5,065 nucleotides of DNA from Microcoleaceae cyanobacterium UBA9251 (lineage in GTDB: Bacteria; Cyanobacteriota; Cyanobacteriia; Cyanobacteriales; Microcoleaceae): contig DPLL01000152.1 in the NCBI GenBank assembly GCA_003542015.1, positions 1 to 5,065 on the forward strand. Direction: 5' to 3'. Below the pieces are notes generated by a model, which saw nothing but the letters and a program-made list of their open reading frames with translations, searched no databases and had not been told where the DNA came from. Positions within the stretch are counted from its first letter, which is position 1. Each line of letters begins with the position of its first letter. Position numbers and translations under genes: made by a program. Below, piece after piece: positions 1-5,065 of this stretch.

Positions 1-98
1 TCTCGCCTGTGGGGAATTGTACGATCGACCGGCAAAATTGCCAACCACGTCAATTCAAACTCTTTGACATCCTCTTTGACAACATATGCCCTATACAT
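1..98 (-). CDS. Possible 5' end of an unidentified leftward gene (partial)
   Basis: An ATG at 98-96 on the minus strand opens a frame that stays open to the window edge, giving 32 complete codons. It begins MYRAYVVKEDVKEFELTW and continues with LAILPVDRTIPHRR. An in-frame TAA lies just upstream at 125-123, so this is the only ATG start in the frame. The codons look ordinary for a cyanobacterial gene. AT-rich sequence at about 121-145 could hold its promoter. I do not recognise the protein and assign no function. The plus strand is also open through this stretch, so chance is a real alternative. The gene would lie downstream of hli on the same strand, separated from it by the hairpin at 157-214. 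Confidence 0.3.
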   Translation of the reverse strand, partial: MYRAYVVKEDVKEFELTWLAILPVDRTIPHRR

Positions 99-156
99 AC
101 CCGATCGCTCTAACTCTGGCCTTTATATATATTCTAATAAATTCCAGAACTTGTCA

Positions 157-214
157 CGGTCAGGAGAACTCACACCCATTTTTGCCTGTTTAAAACAGAG
201 TGTGAGGCTGACCG
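157..214 (-). other. Multi-part inverted repeat (RNA hairpin) 3' of hli
   Basis: Three nested complementary pairs are visible. The outer stem is CGGTCAG (157-163) with CTGACCG (208-214). The middle stem is CTCACAC (169-175) with GTGTGAG (200-206). The inner stem is CTGTT (186-190) with AACAG (194-198). Asymmetric internal loops separate them: GAGAA on one side and a single G on the other. The element ends 11 bases beyond the hli stop codon on the minus strand, so it may terminate or stabilise the hli transcript. No clean T-run follows it, so it is not a textbook intrinsic terminator. It could also be a structured leader of the leftward ORF starting at 98. It matches no riboswitch or small RNA I can name. 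Confidence 0.5.
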
Positions 215-224
215 CACGCTAAAA

Positions 225-395
225 TTAGTTGAGACCTAACCAGGACAGTAACCCCTGCCCTGTGGCATACTCGATGATCAAAGTTAGGACAAAACCGATC
301 ATCGCGGCTCTACCGTTGAGGCGTTCCGCGTAGTTGTTGAAGCCAAACTTGGGCTGTGACAGCTTGGGATTGGTGGTGGGTTGTAGTTGTGTCAT
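225..395 (-). CDS. hli: High-light-inducible protein (Hlip/SCP, CAB-like, one helix)
   Basis: This small gene encodes 56 residues, MTQLQPTTNPKLSQPKFGFN followed by the conserved part. Hlips are single-helix members of the chlorophyll a/b-binding superfamily. They sit in the thylakoid membrane, bind chlorophyll and carotenoid, and protect photosystem II assembly and chlorophyll synthesis under strong light. The family signature ExxNGRxAMxGF is intact: E24, N27, G28, R29, M32, G34 and F35. In the family, the Glu and Asn ligate chlorophyll and the Glu and Arg form salt bridges between paired helices. The membrane helix spans about residues 28-50, and the tail ends SWLGLN. The length is normal for the family. 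The ATG at 395-393 is preceded by an in-frame TAG five codons upstream, which fixes the start. No strong Shine-Dalgarno is seen. The gene is divergent from the DUF3611 gene and has its own promoter at 475-502. I cannot say which Hlip paralogue it is. Confidence 0.93.
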   Translation of the reverse strand: MTQLQPTTNPKLSQPKFGFNNYAERLNGRAAMIGFVLTLIIEYATGQGLLSWLGLN

Positions 396-410
396 TGCTT
401 TGGGTACCTA

Positions 411-418
411 GCGATCGC
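411..418. repeat. HIP1 octamer GCGATCGC
   Basis: This is an exact copy of the highly iterated palindrome of cyanobacterial genomes, here within the predicted hli leader. Three more exact copies lie inside speA (3168-3175, 3305-3312 and 4073-4080). It is useful as a taxonomic marker. No specific regulatory role is implied here. Confidence 0.9.
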
Positions 419-474
419 TGCTATTCAAATGTGAAATCGAATCTTAGTTACAATTCTTAAACATTTCTTCTTTT

Positions 475-502
475 ATTGTAAAGAGGGTTAACCCGCCGTC
501 AA
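475..502 (-). promoter_or_regulatory. Sigma70-type promoter for hli
   Basis: On the minus strand a -35 box TTGACG (502-497) and a -10 box TACAAT (480-475) are separated by 16 bases. Each box differs from the E. coli consensus at one position. Transcription would start near 468, giving a 5' untranslated leader of about 70 bases before the hli ATG at 395. The spacer contains a perfect ten-base palindrome, GGGTTAACCC (485-494), and it overlaps a looser dyad, GGTTAAC/GTCAACC (486-504), that also covers the -35 box. A repressor or activator could bind there, but I cannot name one. Confidence 0.6.
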
Positions 503-578
503 CCGTCCCTACTTAAAAAAATAAAAACCCAAAAAAACTGCTCCCAACTCAACCCAACCAGTTAAACTCTCTCACAAT

Positions 579-1169
579 ATGACAAATCAGTTAGATAACG
601 ATCGGCTTCCCCTAGCCGCACAGCGAGTTGCCTTTGCCCTGCGGACCGCAGGCTGGGTTTGCTTCTGGGTGCAGTTAGTCTTAGCCGTGGTGGCGGGGCT
701 AATTTTGCTGCTTGCGATCCCGTCTGCTCTGTCGAGTGGGGCCCCTGGTACGAGGCAGACAAGTGCTGGAACGGGGGGTGGTGTATTTTTTGCTGTGTGC
801 GGGCTGTTAGCCCTGGGCTACAGCGCGTATCGGGCTTTTCGTTTTACTCGCTTGTCTAGAGATTTAAGATCGCCCGCCACCGGTGTCCGCCCGAAAAAGG
901 CAGACACCATTCAAGAAGTGCGGTTTGCGCTGATCAGCAATTTGTCGGGAATGCTGCTGACGCTGATCGGAGCCGAAGCGATCGGCGGTACGCTGTTCGT
1001 AAAATCTATTTCTCAGCCCCAAGTTTTGTTCGGCGCTGCTGTCGATTTCAGTCGATTCATTCAGCCCCTCGATATATTTGTAGTGCTGGCCAACATTCAC
1101 GCTACTTTTGCCCACTTTGTCGGAATTGTCGGTTCTCTTTGGTTGCTCGATCGCATACACAAACAGTAA
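579..1169 (+). CDS. DUF3611 family membrane protein (Tic21/PIC1-like)
   Basis: This is a 196-residue integral membrane protein. Four hydrophobic segments are visible at about residues 24-48, 67-87, 115-141 and 164-190, with a basic loop (RAFRFTRLSRDLR, about 85-97) between helices 2 and 3. The length, the four-helix layout and the motifs around TAGWVCFWVQ (23-32) and NIHATFAHFVG (172-182) fit DUF3611, a family confined to cyanobacteria and plastids. Its plant member, Tic21/PIC1, sits in the inner chloroplast envelope and has been linked both to protein import and to iron uptake, so the function is disputed. The cyanobacterial protein is probably in the plasma or thylakoid membrane, with unknown substrate. 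The ATG at 579 lacks a Shine-Dalgarno, which is common in cyanobacteria, and an in-frame TAA at 522-524 closes the frame upstream. The gene is divergent from hli and 108 bases before the RodZ-like gene. The family assignment is from memory of its motifs; the transport role is inference. Confidence 0.8.
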   Translation: MTNQLDNDRLPLAAQRVAFALRTAGWVCFWVQLVLAVVAGLILLLAIPSALSSGAPGTRQTSAGTGGGVFFAVCGLLALGYSAYRAFRFTRLSRDLRSPATGVRPKKADTIQEVRFALISNLSGMLLTLIGAEAIGGTLFVKSISQPQVLFGAAVDFSRFIQPLDIFVVLANIHATFAHFVGIVGSLWLLDRIHKQ

Positions 1170-1277
1170 TCAGAAGGCATAGGGCATACTTTTCGGCCCA
1201 ATTCCGACATCCTGATTCAGTGCCAACCTGTCGAAGAACTTACTCAGATAACTTATAGCAATCACAACATAAATATC

Positions 1278-2762
1278 ATGGCACTGAAACCCGATGCCTC
1301 TCTTCTGGTAACAACTGGGGTGACAGATCATAGAACTATTGAAATTTCTGAAGAAAGTTTTCGCTCTGTCCTCAGTCAAATAGAAGCTGAACTCCTCTGT
1401 AGCGACACATACAGCCACGCTCTAGCTAGCTTGCAAACCATGTTGGGCGAAGCTGCTTCGGCAGCCGAAATTTTAATTAGGGCTGTTAGCAGAGAAGCAG
1501 TCAAGCTGGCTTTTCAGCGGCTTCCTAAACAAAATAAAACTGAACTCCAAGGCTCGGAAGAGAGTTTCGCTGCGGGAATTCCCGCCGCCGTGGCTGTTAC
1601 AGATTTGCAACCGCCTCTACCTGCTGCTGTCTTCGATCGCAAGAGCCCTACTTTGGAATCGCCCCCGGAAATAAAATCTGACACTGACTCTTCGATCGCA
1701 GTATGCGATCGAGATACTGACACCTCAGAAAAAAGCAAACAACCGCCCACTGACGAAACCGTAGGGACACCGGCACTGCGTCCGTTGGCTACACCCCTTG
1801 CTGTAGTCGCCCCCGGAAGCTCCTTCGGCTATACGGTAACAGAGCCAAGTGCTACGGTAACAGAGCCAAGTCCTACGGTAACAGAGCCAAGTGCTACGGT
1901 AACAGAGCCAAGTCCTACGGTAACAGAGCCAAGTCCTACGGTCGCTGAGCCAATTCCTACGGTAACAGAGCCAAGTGCTACGGTCGCTGAGCGAAATTAT
2001 ACGCTAACAGAGCGAAGTGCTACGGTCGCTGAGCCAAGTGCTACGGTAACAGAGCCAAGTGCTACGGTCGCTGAGCCAAGTGCTACGGTAACAGAGCCAA
2101 GTCCTACGGTCGCTGAGCGAAGTTCTACGGTCGCTGAGCGTAGTCGAAGCGCCAAGAGGCAGAAAAACACTCCTGAAGAGACAGCAGCCCCTTCCGTTCA
2201 ACAGCGGAAAGATTGCTTGTGCGAGTTGGGGAGAGAATTGCGCCAGGGACGGCAAATTCGCGGCTTATCTCTCCAGCAACTCCACGATCAAACTCTGGTG
2301 CCACTACACCACCTCGAATCGATCGAAAATGGAGAAATCGAGAAATTGCCCCAAGATATTTACCTGAGAGGTTTTATCCGCCGGATCGGGGACGCTTTGG
2401 GACTAGACGGCCATGCTATGGCGGATGCTTTACCCAAGCCAGAGCCGAGTCAAATTGTGAACCCGTATTTGTCTGTTTCCGACTCCTCGTCAACGGACGG
2501 GTTTCAAATGCATCCGGTGCATTTGTACCTGGGCTACACAGCTTTGATGGCTGGGGCGGTGGGGGGTTTGGCTTGGCTGTCGCAGCAACCCGTTGTGCCG
2601 GGGGCTCAGGCGGTACCCCAAACCCAGGTGAAACCGCCGTCAGTTGCGCCGGCTCAGAAACGCCAAGAAAGTGCGCCTAAACCGGGTTTAAAGAAGTCTA
2701 TCAGTCATGGGGGAATGGTTATGGGGGCTGACATGGCGCCGCCGGAAGTGATTTTCGGTTAG
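1278..2762 (+). CDS. RodZ-like membrane protein with HTH domain and heptapeptide-repeat linker
   Basis: This 494-residue protein has five recognisable parts. Residues 20-85 are a predicted helical N-terminal region that I do not recognise. Residues 86-185 are a low-complexity, Pro/Ser/Thr/Asp-rich stretch. Residues 186-290 are fifteen heptapeptide repeats of the form TVTEPSA or TVAEPSA. Residues 313-385 are a Cro/CI-type helix-turn-helix of the RodZ class (HTH_25), with hallmarks RELRQGRQIRGLSLQQL, LESIENGEIEKLP and YLRGFIRRIGDALGLD. Residues 414-436 form a single membrane segment. The remaining tail of about 58 residues is Pro/Gln/Lys-rich. In the RodZ family this HTH does not act mainly on DNA: it binds MreB in the cytoplasm and links it to wall synthesis across the membrane. 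The usual C-terminal DUF4115 domain is missing, and the long N-terminal extension before the HTH is unusual, since in standard RodZ the HTH is near the N-terminus. A membrane-anchored regulator is an alternative. The HTH call is firm; the MreB role is inference. Confidence 0.8.
   Translation: MALKPDASLLVTTGVTDHRTIEISEESFRSVLSQIEAELLCSDTYSHALASLQTMLGEAASAAEILIRAVSREAVKLAFQRLPKQNKTELQGSEESFAAGIPAAVAVTDLQPPLPAAVFDRKSPTLESPPEIKSDTDSSIAVCDRDTDTSEKSKQPPTDETVGTPALRPLATPLAVVAPGSSFGYTVTEPSATVTEPSPTVTEPSATVTEPSPTVTEPSPTVAEPIPTVTEPSATVAERNYTLTERSATVAEPSATVTEPSATVAEPSATVTEPSPTVAERSSTVAERSRSAKRQKNTPEETAAPSVQQRKDCLCELGRELRQGRQIRGLSLQQLHDQTLVPLHHLESIENGEIEKLPQDIYLRGFIRRIGDALGLDGHAMADALPKPEPSQIVNPYLSVSDSSSTDGFQMHPVHLYLGYTALMAGAVGGLAWLSQQPVVPGAQAVPQTQVKPPSVAPAQKRQESAPKPGLKKSISHGGMVMGADMAPPEVIFG
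1833..2147 (+). repeat. Fifteen in-frame 21-bp tandem repeats (coding minisatellite)
   Basis: The array is 315 bases and exactly 15 units of 21 bp, with the unit form ACG GTA ACA GAG CCA AGT GCT. Two unit types occur: nine with (G/C)TAACAGAG, encoding (V/L)TE, and six with GTCGCTGAG, encoding VAE. In order the middle residues run T T T T T A T A T A T A T A A. Types differ at three linked bases with no intermediates. The sixth and seventh residues of each heptad vary more: SA, SP, IP, NY, SS and SR. Being a multiple of three, copy-number change keeps the reading frame. The array encodes residues 186-290, a probably disordered, acidic, Thr/Ser/Pro-rich spacer between the N-terminal region and the HTH. 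Confidence 0.95.
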
Positions 2763-2801
2763 CCTTTGTTGATACTTTCACCTTTCCAAGGGGATGATCC
2801 C

Positions 2802-2848
2802 GGGCGATCGAACTTTCTCACAGCTCGATCGCCCCTACTCGATCGCCC
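2802..2848 (+). repeat. Inverted repeat with duplicated 3' arm between the RodZ-like gene and speA
   Basis: GGGCGATCGA (2802-2811) is perfectly complementary to TCGATCGCCC at 2825-2834 with a 13-base loop. The same ten bases recur at 2839-2848, so the 5' arm can pair with either copy. It lies 40 bases after the stop of the RodZ-like gene and could act as its transcription terminator or protect its 3' end, but no T-run follows either arm. The CGATCG core is also typical of dispersed cyanobacterial palindromes. Confidence 0.5.
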
Positions 2849-2879
2849 TATAAAGAACAAGTGCATTTTCAAGTACATC

Positions 2880-2883
2880 AGGA
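2880..2883 (+). promoter_or_regulatory. Shine-Dalgarno-like site AGGA of the speA upstream ORF
   Basis: AGGA ends eight bases before the ATG at 2892-2894, a good spacing for ribosome binding. It matters because it is the main support for translation of the short ORF that ends on the speA start codon. Confidence 0.35.
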
Positions 2884-2891
2884 AACCCGAT

Positions 2892-2945
2892 ATGTGCGAT
2901 AAACTATCTATTCGACCAGTCATTTTGAGGTTTCCGACAAGATGA
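2892..2945 (+). CDS. Candidate 17-residue leader peptide (uORF) overlapping the speA start
   Basis: The frame encodes MCDKLSIRPVILRFPTR and ends with TGA at 2943-2945. That stop overlaps the speA ATG (2942-2944) in the arrangement ATGA, the classic geometry for translational coupling. A Shine-Dalgarno-like AGGA sits eight bases before the ATG. Three of the 17 residues are arginine (positions 8, 13 and 17), the substrate of the downstream enzyme, so an arginine-sensitive or polyamine-sensitive leader is conceivable. No terminator/antiterminator structure is evident between it and speA. A short ORF of this size can occur by chance, and the downstream gene has its own GAGG site, so it may not depend on coupling. 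Confidence 0.3.
   Translation: MCDKLSIRPVILRFPTR
2927..2930 (+). promoter_or_regulatory. Shine-Dalgarno-like site GAGG of speA
   Basis: GAGG lies 11 bases before the speA ATG at 2942, slightly longer than the optimal spacing. It supports this start over internal ones; the next in-frame ATG is at codon 169, well inside the catalytic domain. Confidence 0.45.
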
Positions 2946-4951
2946 GTTCCCCTGCCACTGCTGCTCCCTCCGATCTCGATCCGCTATCGACTCAACCACC
3001 AACAGTCACAAGTTTAGCCACACCAGAAACTGATGAAGCCACTGTTGCCCAACTGCCACAAAAATCTTGGACGATCGAAGATAGCGAGAAACTCTACCGA
3101 ATTCAAGGTTGGGGCGAACCGTATTTCTCGATCAATGCCGCCGGTAATGTTACTGTCTCTCCCAAGGGCGATCGCGGCGGTTCCCTCGACTTGTGCGAAC
3201 TGGTAGAATCCCTGAAACAGCGAAATTTGGCACTGCCGCTGCTGATTCGATTTTCTGATATTTTGGAAGACAGGATCGAGCGGTTAAATTCTTGTTTTGC
3301 CAGAGCGATCGCTCGCTACAATTACAAAAATGTCTATCGCGGTGTCTTTCCAGTCAAATGCAACCAGCACCGACAATTAATTCAAGACTTGGTGCGTTTC
3401 GGTCAACCTCACCACTTCGGGCTCGAAGCCGGATCTAAGCCGGAATTAATGATCGCTTTGGCGACTTTAAAAACCCCCGGTGCTTTGTTAATTTGCAACG
3501 GTTACAAAGACCGCCAATATATAGAAACGGCAATTTTAGCACAGCGACTAGGGCAAACTTCAGTCATTGTACTAGAGCAAATTGAGGAAGTGCAACTCGC
3601 AATAGCAGCGAGCATTGCATTAGGAATTAAACCGATTTTGGGAGTGCGGGCAAAACTCAGCACCACAGGTGTTGGTCGCTGGGGAGGCTCAACGGGCGAT
3701 CGGGCAAAATTTGGCTTGACTATTCCTGAAATTATCCGGGCTGTTGACGAACTTCAAAAAGCTGGAATGCTAGATTGTTTGCAACTATTGCACTTCCACA
3801 TCGGCTCTCAAATTTCCTCAATTAGCGTGATCAAAGAAGCCATTCGAGAAGCCAGTCACATTTATGTAGAATTAGCTAAATTGGGAGCTAATATGAACTA
3901 CTTGGACGTCGGTGGTGGACTCGGCGTTGACTACGACGGTTCTAAAACTAACTTCCACGCTTCCAAAAATTATAATATGCAGAACTACGCTAACGACGTA
4001 GTAGCGGGAGTGAAAGATGCTTGCGACGAGCGAAAATTGCCAGTACCAATTTTAATTAGCGAAAGCGGGCGGGCGATCGCTTCTCATCAATCAGTGTTAG
4101 TTTTTGATGTACTCGGTACGAGCGAGGTGCTCCGAGAAGTACCAGAACCGGTAGACGAAAACGCCCACCAAATTCCTCGTAATCTCTACGAAATCTACCA
4201 ATCTATTACTCCAGAAAATTACCAAGAAGTCTATCACGATGCTATCCAATTTAAGGAAGAAGCAATCAGTTTATTTAACTTAGGCTATTTGGGAATTGCG
4301 GAACGGGCTAAAACCGAACAGTTGTACTGGGCTTGCTGCGATAAAATACAGACTATCGCGCGGCAAAAAGAATATGTATCGGAGGATTTGGAAGACTTAG
4401 AAAAAGTGATGGCATCCATTTATTACATCAACTTATCCGTTTTCCAGTCAGTACCCGACAGTTGGGCTATTAACCAATTGTTCCCAATTATGCCAATTAA
4501 CCGACTGGATGAAGAACCGACTCAGCGAGGAACTTTAGCCGATCTCACCTGCGATAGCGATGGCAAAATCGACCAATTTATAGATTTGCGAGATGTCAAG
4601 TCTGTTTTGGAACTGCACAGTCTCAAACCCGGAGAACCTTACTATTTGGCGCTATTTTTGGGAGGTGCTTATCAAGAAATTATGGGCAACCTTCACAACT
4701 TATTCGGCGATGCAAATGCTGTTCACATTCAGCTAACGCCTTCTGGCTATCAGATCGAACACGTTGTGAAAGGTGACACGATGAAAGAAGTCCTCAGCTA
4801 TGTACAATACGATGCAGAAAGTTTGATTGAAAGCATCCGCCGTCAGACAGAGGAAGCGTTGCAGCAAAATAAAATTACTCTTTCTGAGGCTCAACTTTTG
4901 CTGCAAAATTACGAGCGGAGTCTCAGTCAGTACACTTATCTTCAGTCCTAG
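2942..4951 (+). CDS. speA: Biosynthetic arginine decarboxylase
   Basis: This 669-residue cytoplasmic enzyme converts L-arginine to agmatine and CO2 with pyridoxal phosphate, the first step of the agmatine route to putrescine and spermidine. It belongs to the alanine-racemase-fold (group IV) decarboxylases. The PLP lysine is K139 in FPVKCNQ. HFHIGSQ (284-290) and DVGGGLGVDY (322-331) form the phosphate-binding barrel motifs, and ESGRAIASH (374-382) is also typical. The active-site cysteine of the C-terminal domain is C537 in TCDSDGKID. A helical insertion typical of the family (about 410-500) is present. Total length is close to the approximately 658 residues of E. coli SpeA, with no frameshift or missing key residue. 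The first 40 residues or so are Thr/Pro/Ala-rich and probably disordered; the conserved part begins near W43. The 179-base leader holds an inverted repeat and a possible uORF, suggesting its own regulation. No terminator is visible before the repeat array that begins right after the stop. Confidence 0.97.
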   Translation: MSSPATAAPSDLDPLSTQPPTVTSLATPETDEATVAQLPQKSWTIEDSEKLYRIQGWGEPYFSINAAGNVTVSPKGDRGGSLDLCELVESLKQRNLALPLLIRFSDILEDRIERLNSCFARAIARYNYKNVYRGVFPVKCNQHRQLIQDLVRFGQPHHFGLEAGSKPELMIALATLKTPGALLICNGYKDRQYIETAILAQRLGQTSVIVLEQIEEVQLAIAASIALGIKPILGVRAKLSTTGVGRWGGSTGDRAKFGLTIPEIIRAVDELQKAGMLDCLQLLHFHIGSQISSISVIKEAIREASHIYVELAKLGANMNYLDVGGGLGVDYDGSKTNFHASKNYNMQNYANDVVAGVKDACDERKLPVPILISESGRAIASHQSVLVFDVLGTSEVLREVPEPVDENAHQIPRNLYEIYQSITPENYQEVYHDAIQFKEEAISLFNLGYLGIAERAKTEQLYWACCDKIQTIARQKEYVSEDLEDLEKVMASIYYINLSVFQSVPDSWAINQLFPIMPINRLDEEPTQRGTLADLTCDSDGKIDQFIDLRDVKSVLELHSLKPGEPYYLALFLGGAYQEIMGNLHNLFGDANAVHIQLTPSGYQIEHVVKGDTMKEVLSYVQYDAESLIESIRRQTEEALQQNKITLSEAQLLLQNYERSLSQYTYLQS

Positions 4952-5065
4952 TTAGTCATTAGTCATTAGTCATTAGTCATTAGTCATTAGTCATTAGTCA
5001 TTAGTCATTAGTCATTAGTCATTAGTAATTAGTCATTAGTCATTAGTCATTAGTCATTAGTCATT
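4952..5065. repeat. Heptanucleotide tandem repeat array TTAGTCA (STRR type), cut by the window end
   Basis: Sixteen complete TTAGTCA units plus two bases are present, and the array continues beyond the window. Only one unit deviates: the eleventh reads TTAGTAA, with A instead of C at 5027. The array starts at the base directly after the speA stop. Short tandemly repeated repetitive (STRR) heptamers are a known feature of filamentous cyanobacteria, and this unit is one base from the published TTGGTCA type. Because seven is not a multiple of three, stops recur in all three frames on both strands (TAG on plus, TGA and TAA on minus), so the array is non-coding. Confidence 0.97.

Noticed and set aside
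1..222. Plus-strand frame 1 is open from the window edge to a TAA near 220-222.
   Set aside because: The translation is Ser/Asn/Thr-rich with no recognisable motif, and the frame runs through the strong hairpin at 157-214. It looks like chance openness, though a gene tail entering from the left cannot be fully excluded.
1170..1277. Spacer between the DUF3611 and RodZ-like genes searched for a promoter or terminator.
   Set aside because: TTATAG and CATAAA resemble -10 boxes, but no matching -35 box lies at a proper distance, and no stem-loop followed by T residues is seen.
1833..2147. The regular 21-bp units considered as a CRISPR array.
   Set aside because: Units are directly contiguous without unique spacers, remain in frame and encode protein.
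2004..2255. Minus-strand frame with repeated Leu-Ser-Asp-Arg-type units.
   Set aside because: It is the antisense reading of the 21-bp repeats, which stay open in several frames because the unit is a multiple of three. The plus-strand protein with a real HTH domain explains the region.
2213..2680. 155-codon plus-strand frame inside the RodZ-like gene.
   Set aside because: It overlaps the conserved HTH and membrane segment in another frame, and its product shows no domain.
2960..3057. Similarity of the SpeA N-terminal stretch (TVTSLATPETDEATVAQ) to the TVTEPSATVAE repeats of the neighbouring gene.
   Set aside because: Shared Thr/Pro/Ala/Glu composition explains it. The DNA does not carry the 21-bp unit and no periodicity is present.
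4952..5065. The TTAGTCA array considered as a CRISPR, origin iteron cluster or attachment site.
   Set aside because: It is a pure heptamer tandem array without spacers, DnaA boxes or integrase nearby, and it matches the known cyanobacterial STRR pattern.

Overview
The window is chromosomal cyanobacterial DNA, most likely from a filamentous genus of the Microcoleus/Oscillatoria type. The evidence is four exact HIP1 octamers (GCGATCGC at 411-418, 3168-3175, 3305-3312 and 4073-4080), many partial CGATCG sites, a heptanucleotide short tandem repeat array, a high-light-inducible (Hlip) gene, and a DUF3611 gene of the type restricted to cyanobacteria and chloroplasts. The genus is inference.

Layout from left to right. 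Positions 1-98 may hold the 5' end of an unidentified leftward gene. Positions 157-214 form a strong multi-part hairpin just beyond the 3' end of a 56-codon leftward hli gene (225-395). That gene has a near-consensus promoter at 475-502. Three rightward genes follow: a four-helix membrane protein of the DUF3611/Tic21 family (579-1169), a RodZ-like protein with a helix-turn-helix domain and one membrane segment (1278-2762), and speA, biosynthetic arginine decarboxylase (2942-4951). A TTAGTCA array starts at the base after the speA stop codon and runs off the window.

The genes do not form an evident pathway. hli and DUF3611 are divergent and share a 183-bp spacer. Both concern the photosynthetic or inner membranes only in a general sense. 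The RodZ-like protein belongs to cell-shape or envelope biology, and SpeA makes agmatine from arginine for polyamine synthesis. The gaps of 108 and 179 bp between the rightward genes leave open whether they are cotranscribed.

No clearly new multi-gene system is visible. The points most worth following are: fifteen in-frame 21-bp repeats in the RodZ-like gene, whose last unit resembles a dispersed cyanobacterial palindromic repeat; a 17-residue upstream ORF with three arginines whose stop overlaps the speA start; the structured element at 157-214; and the repeat array abutting speA.
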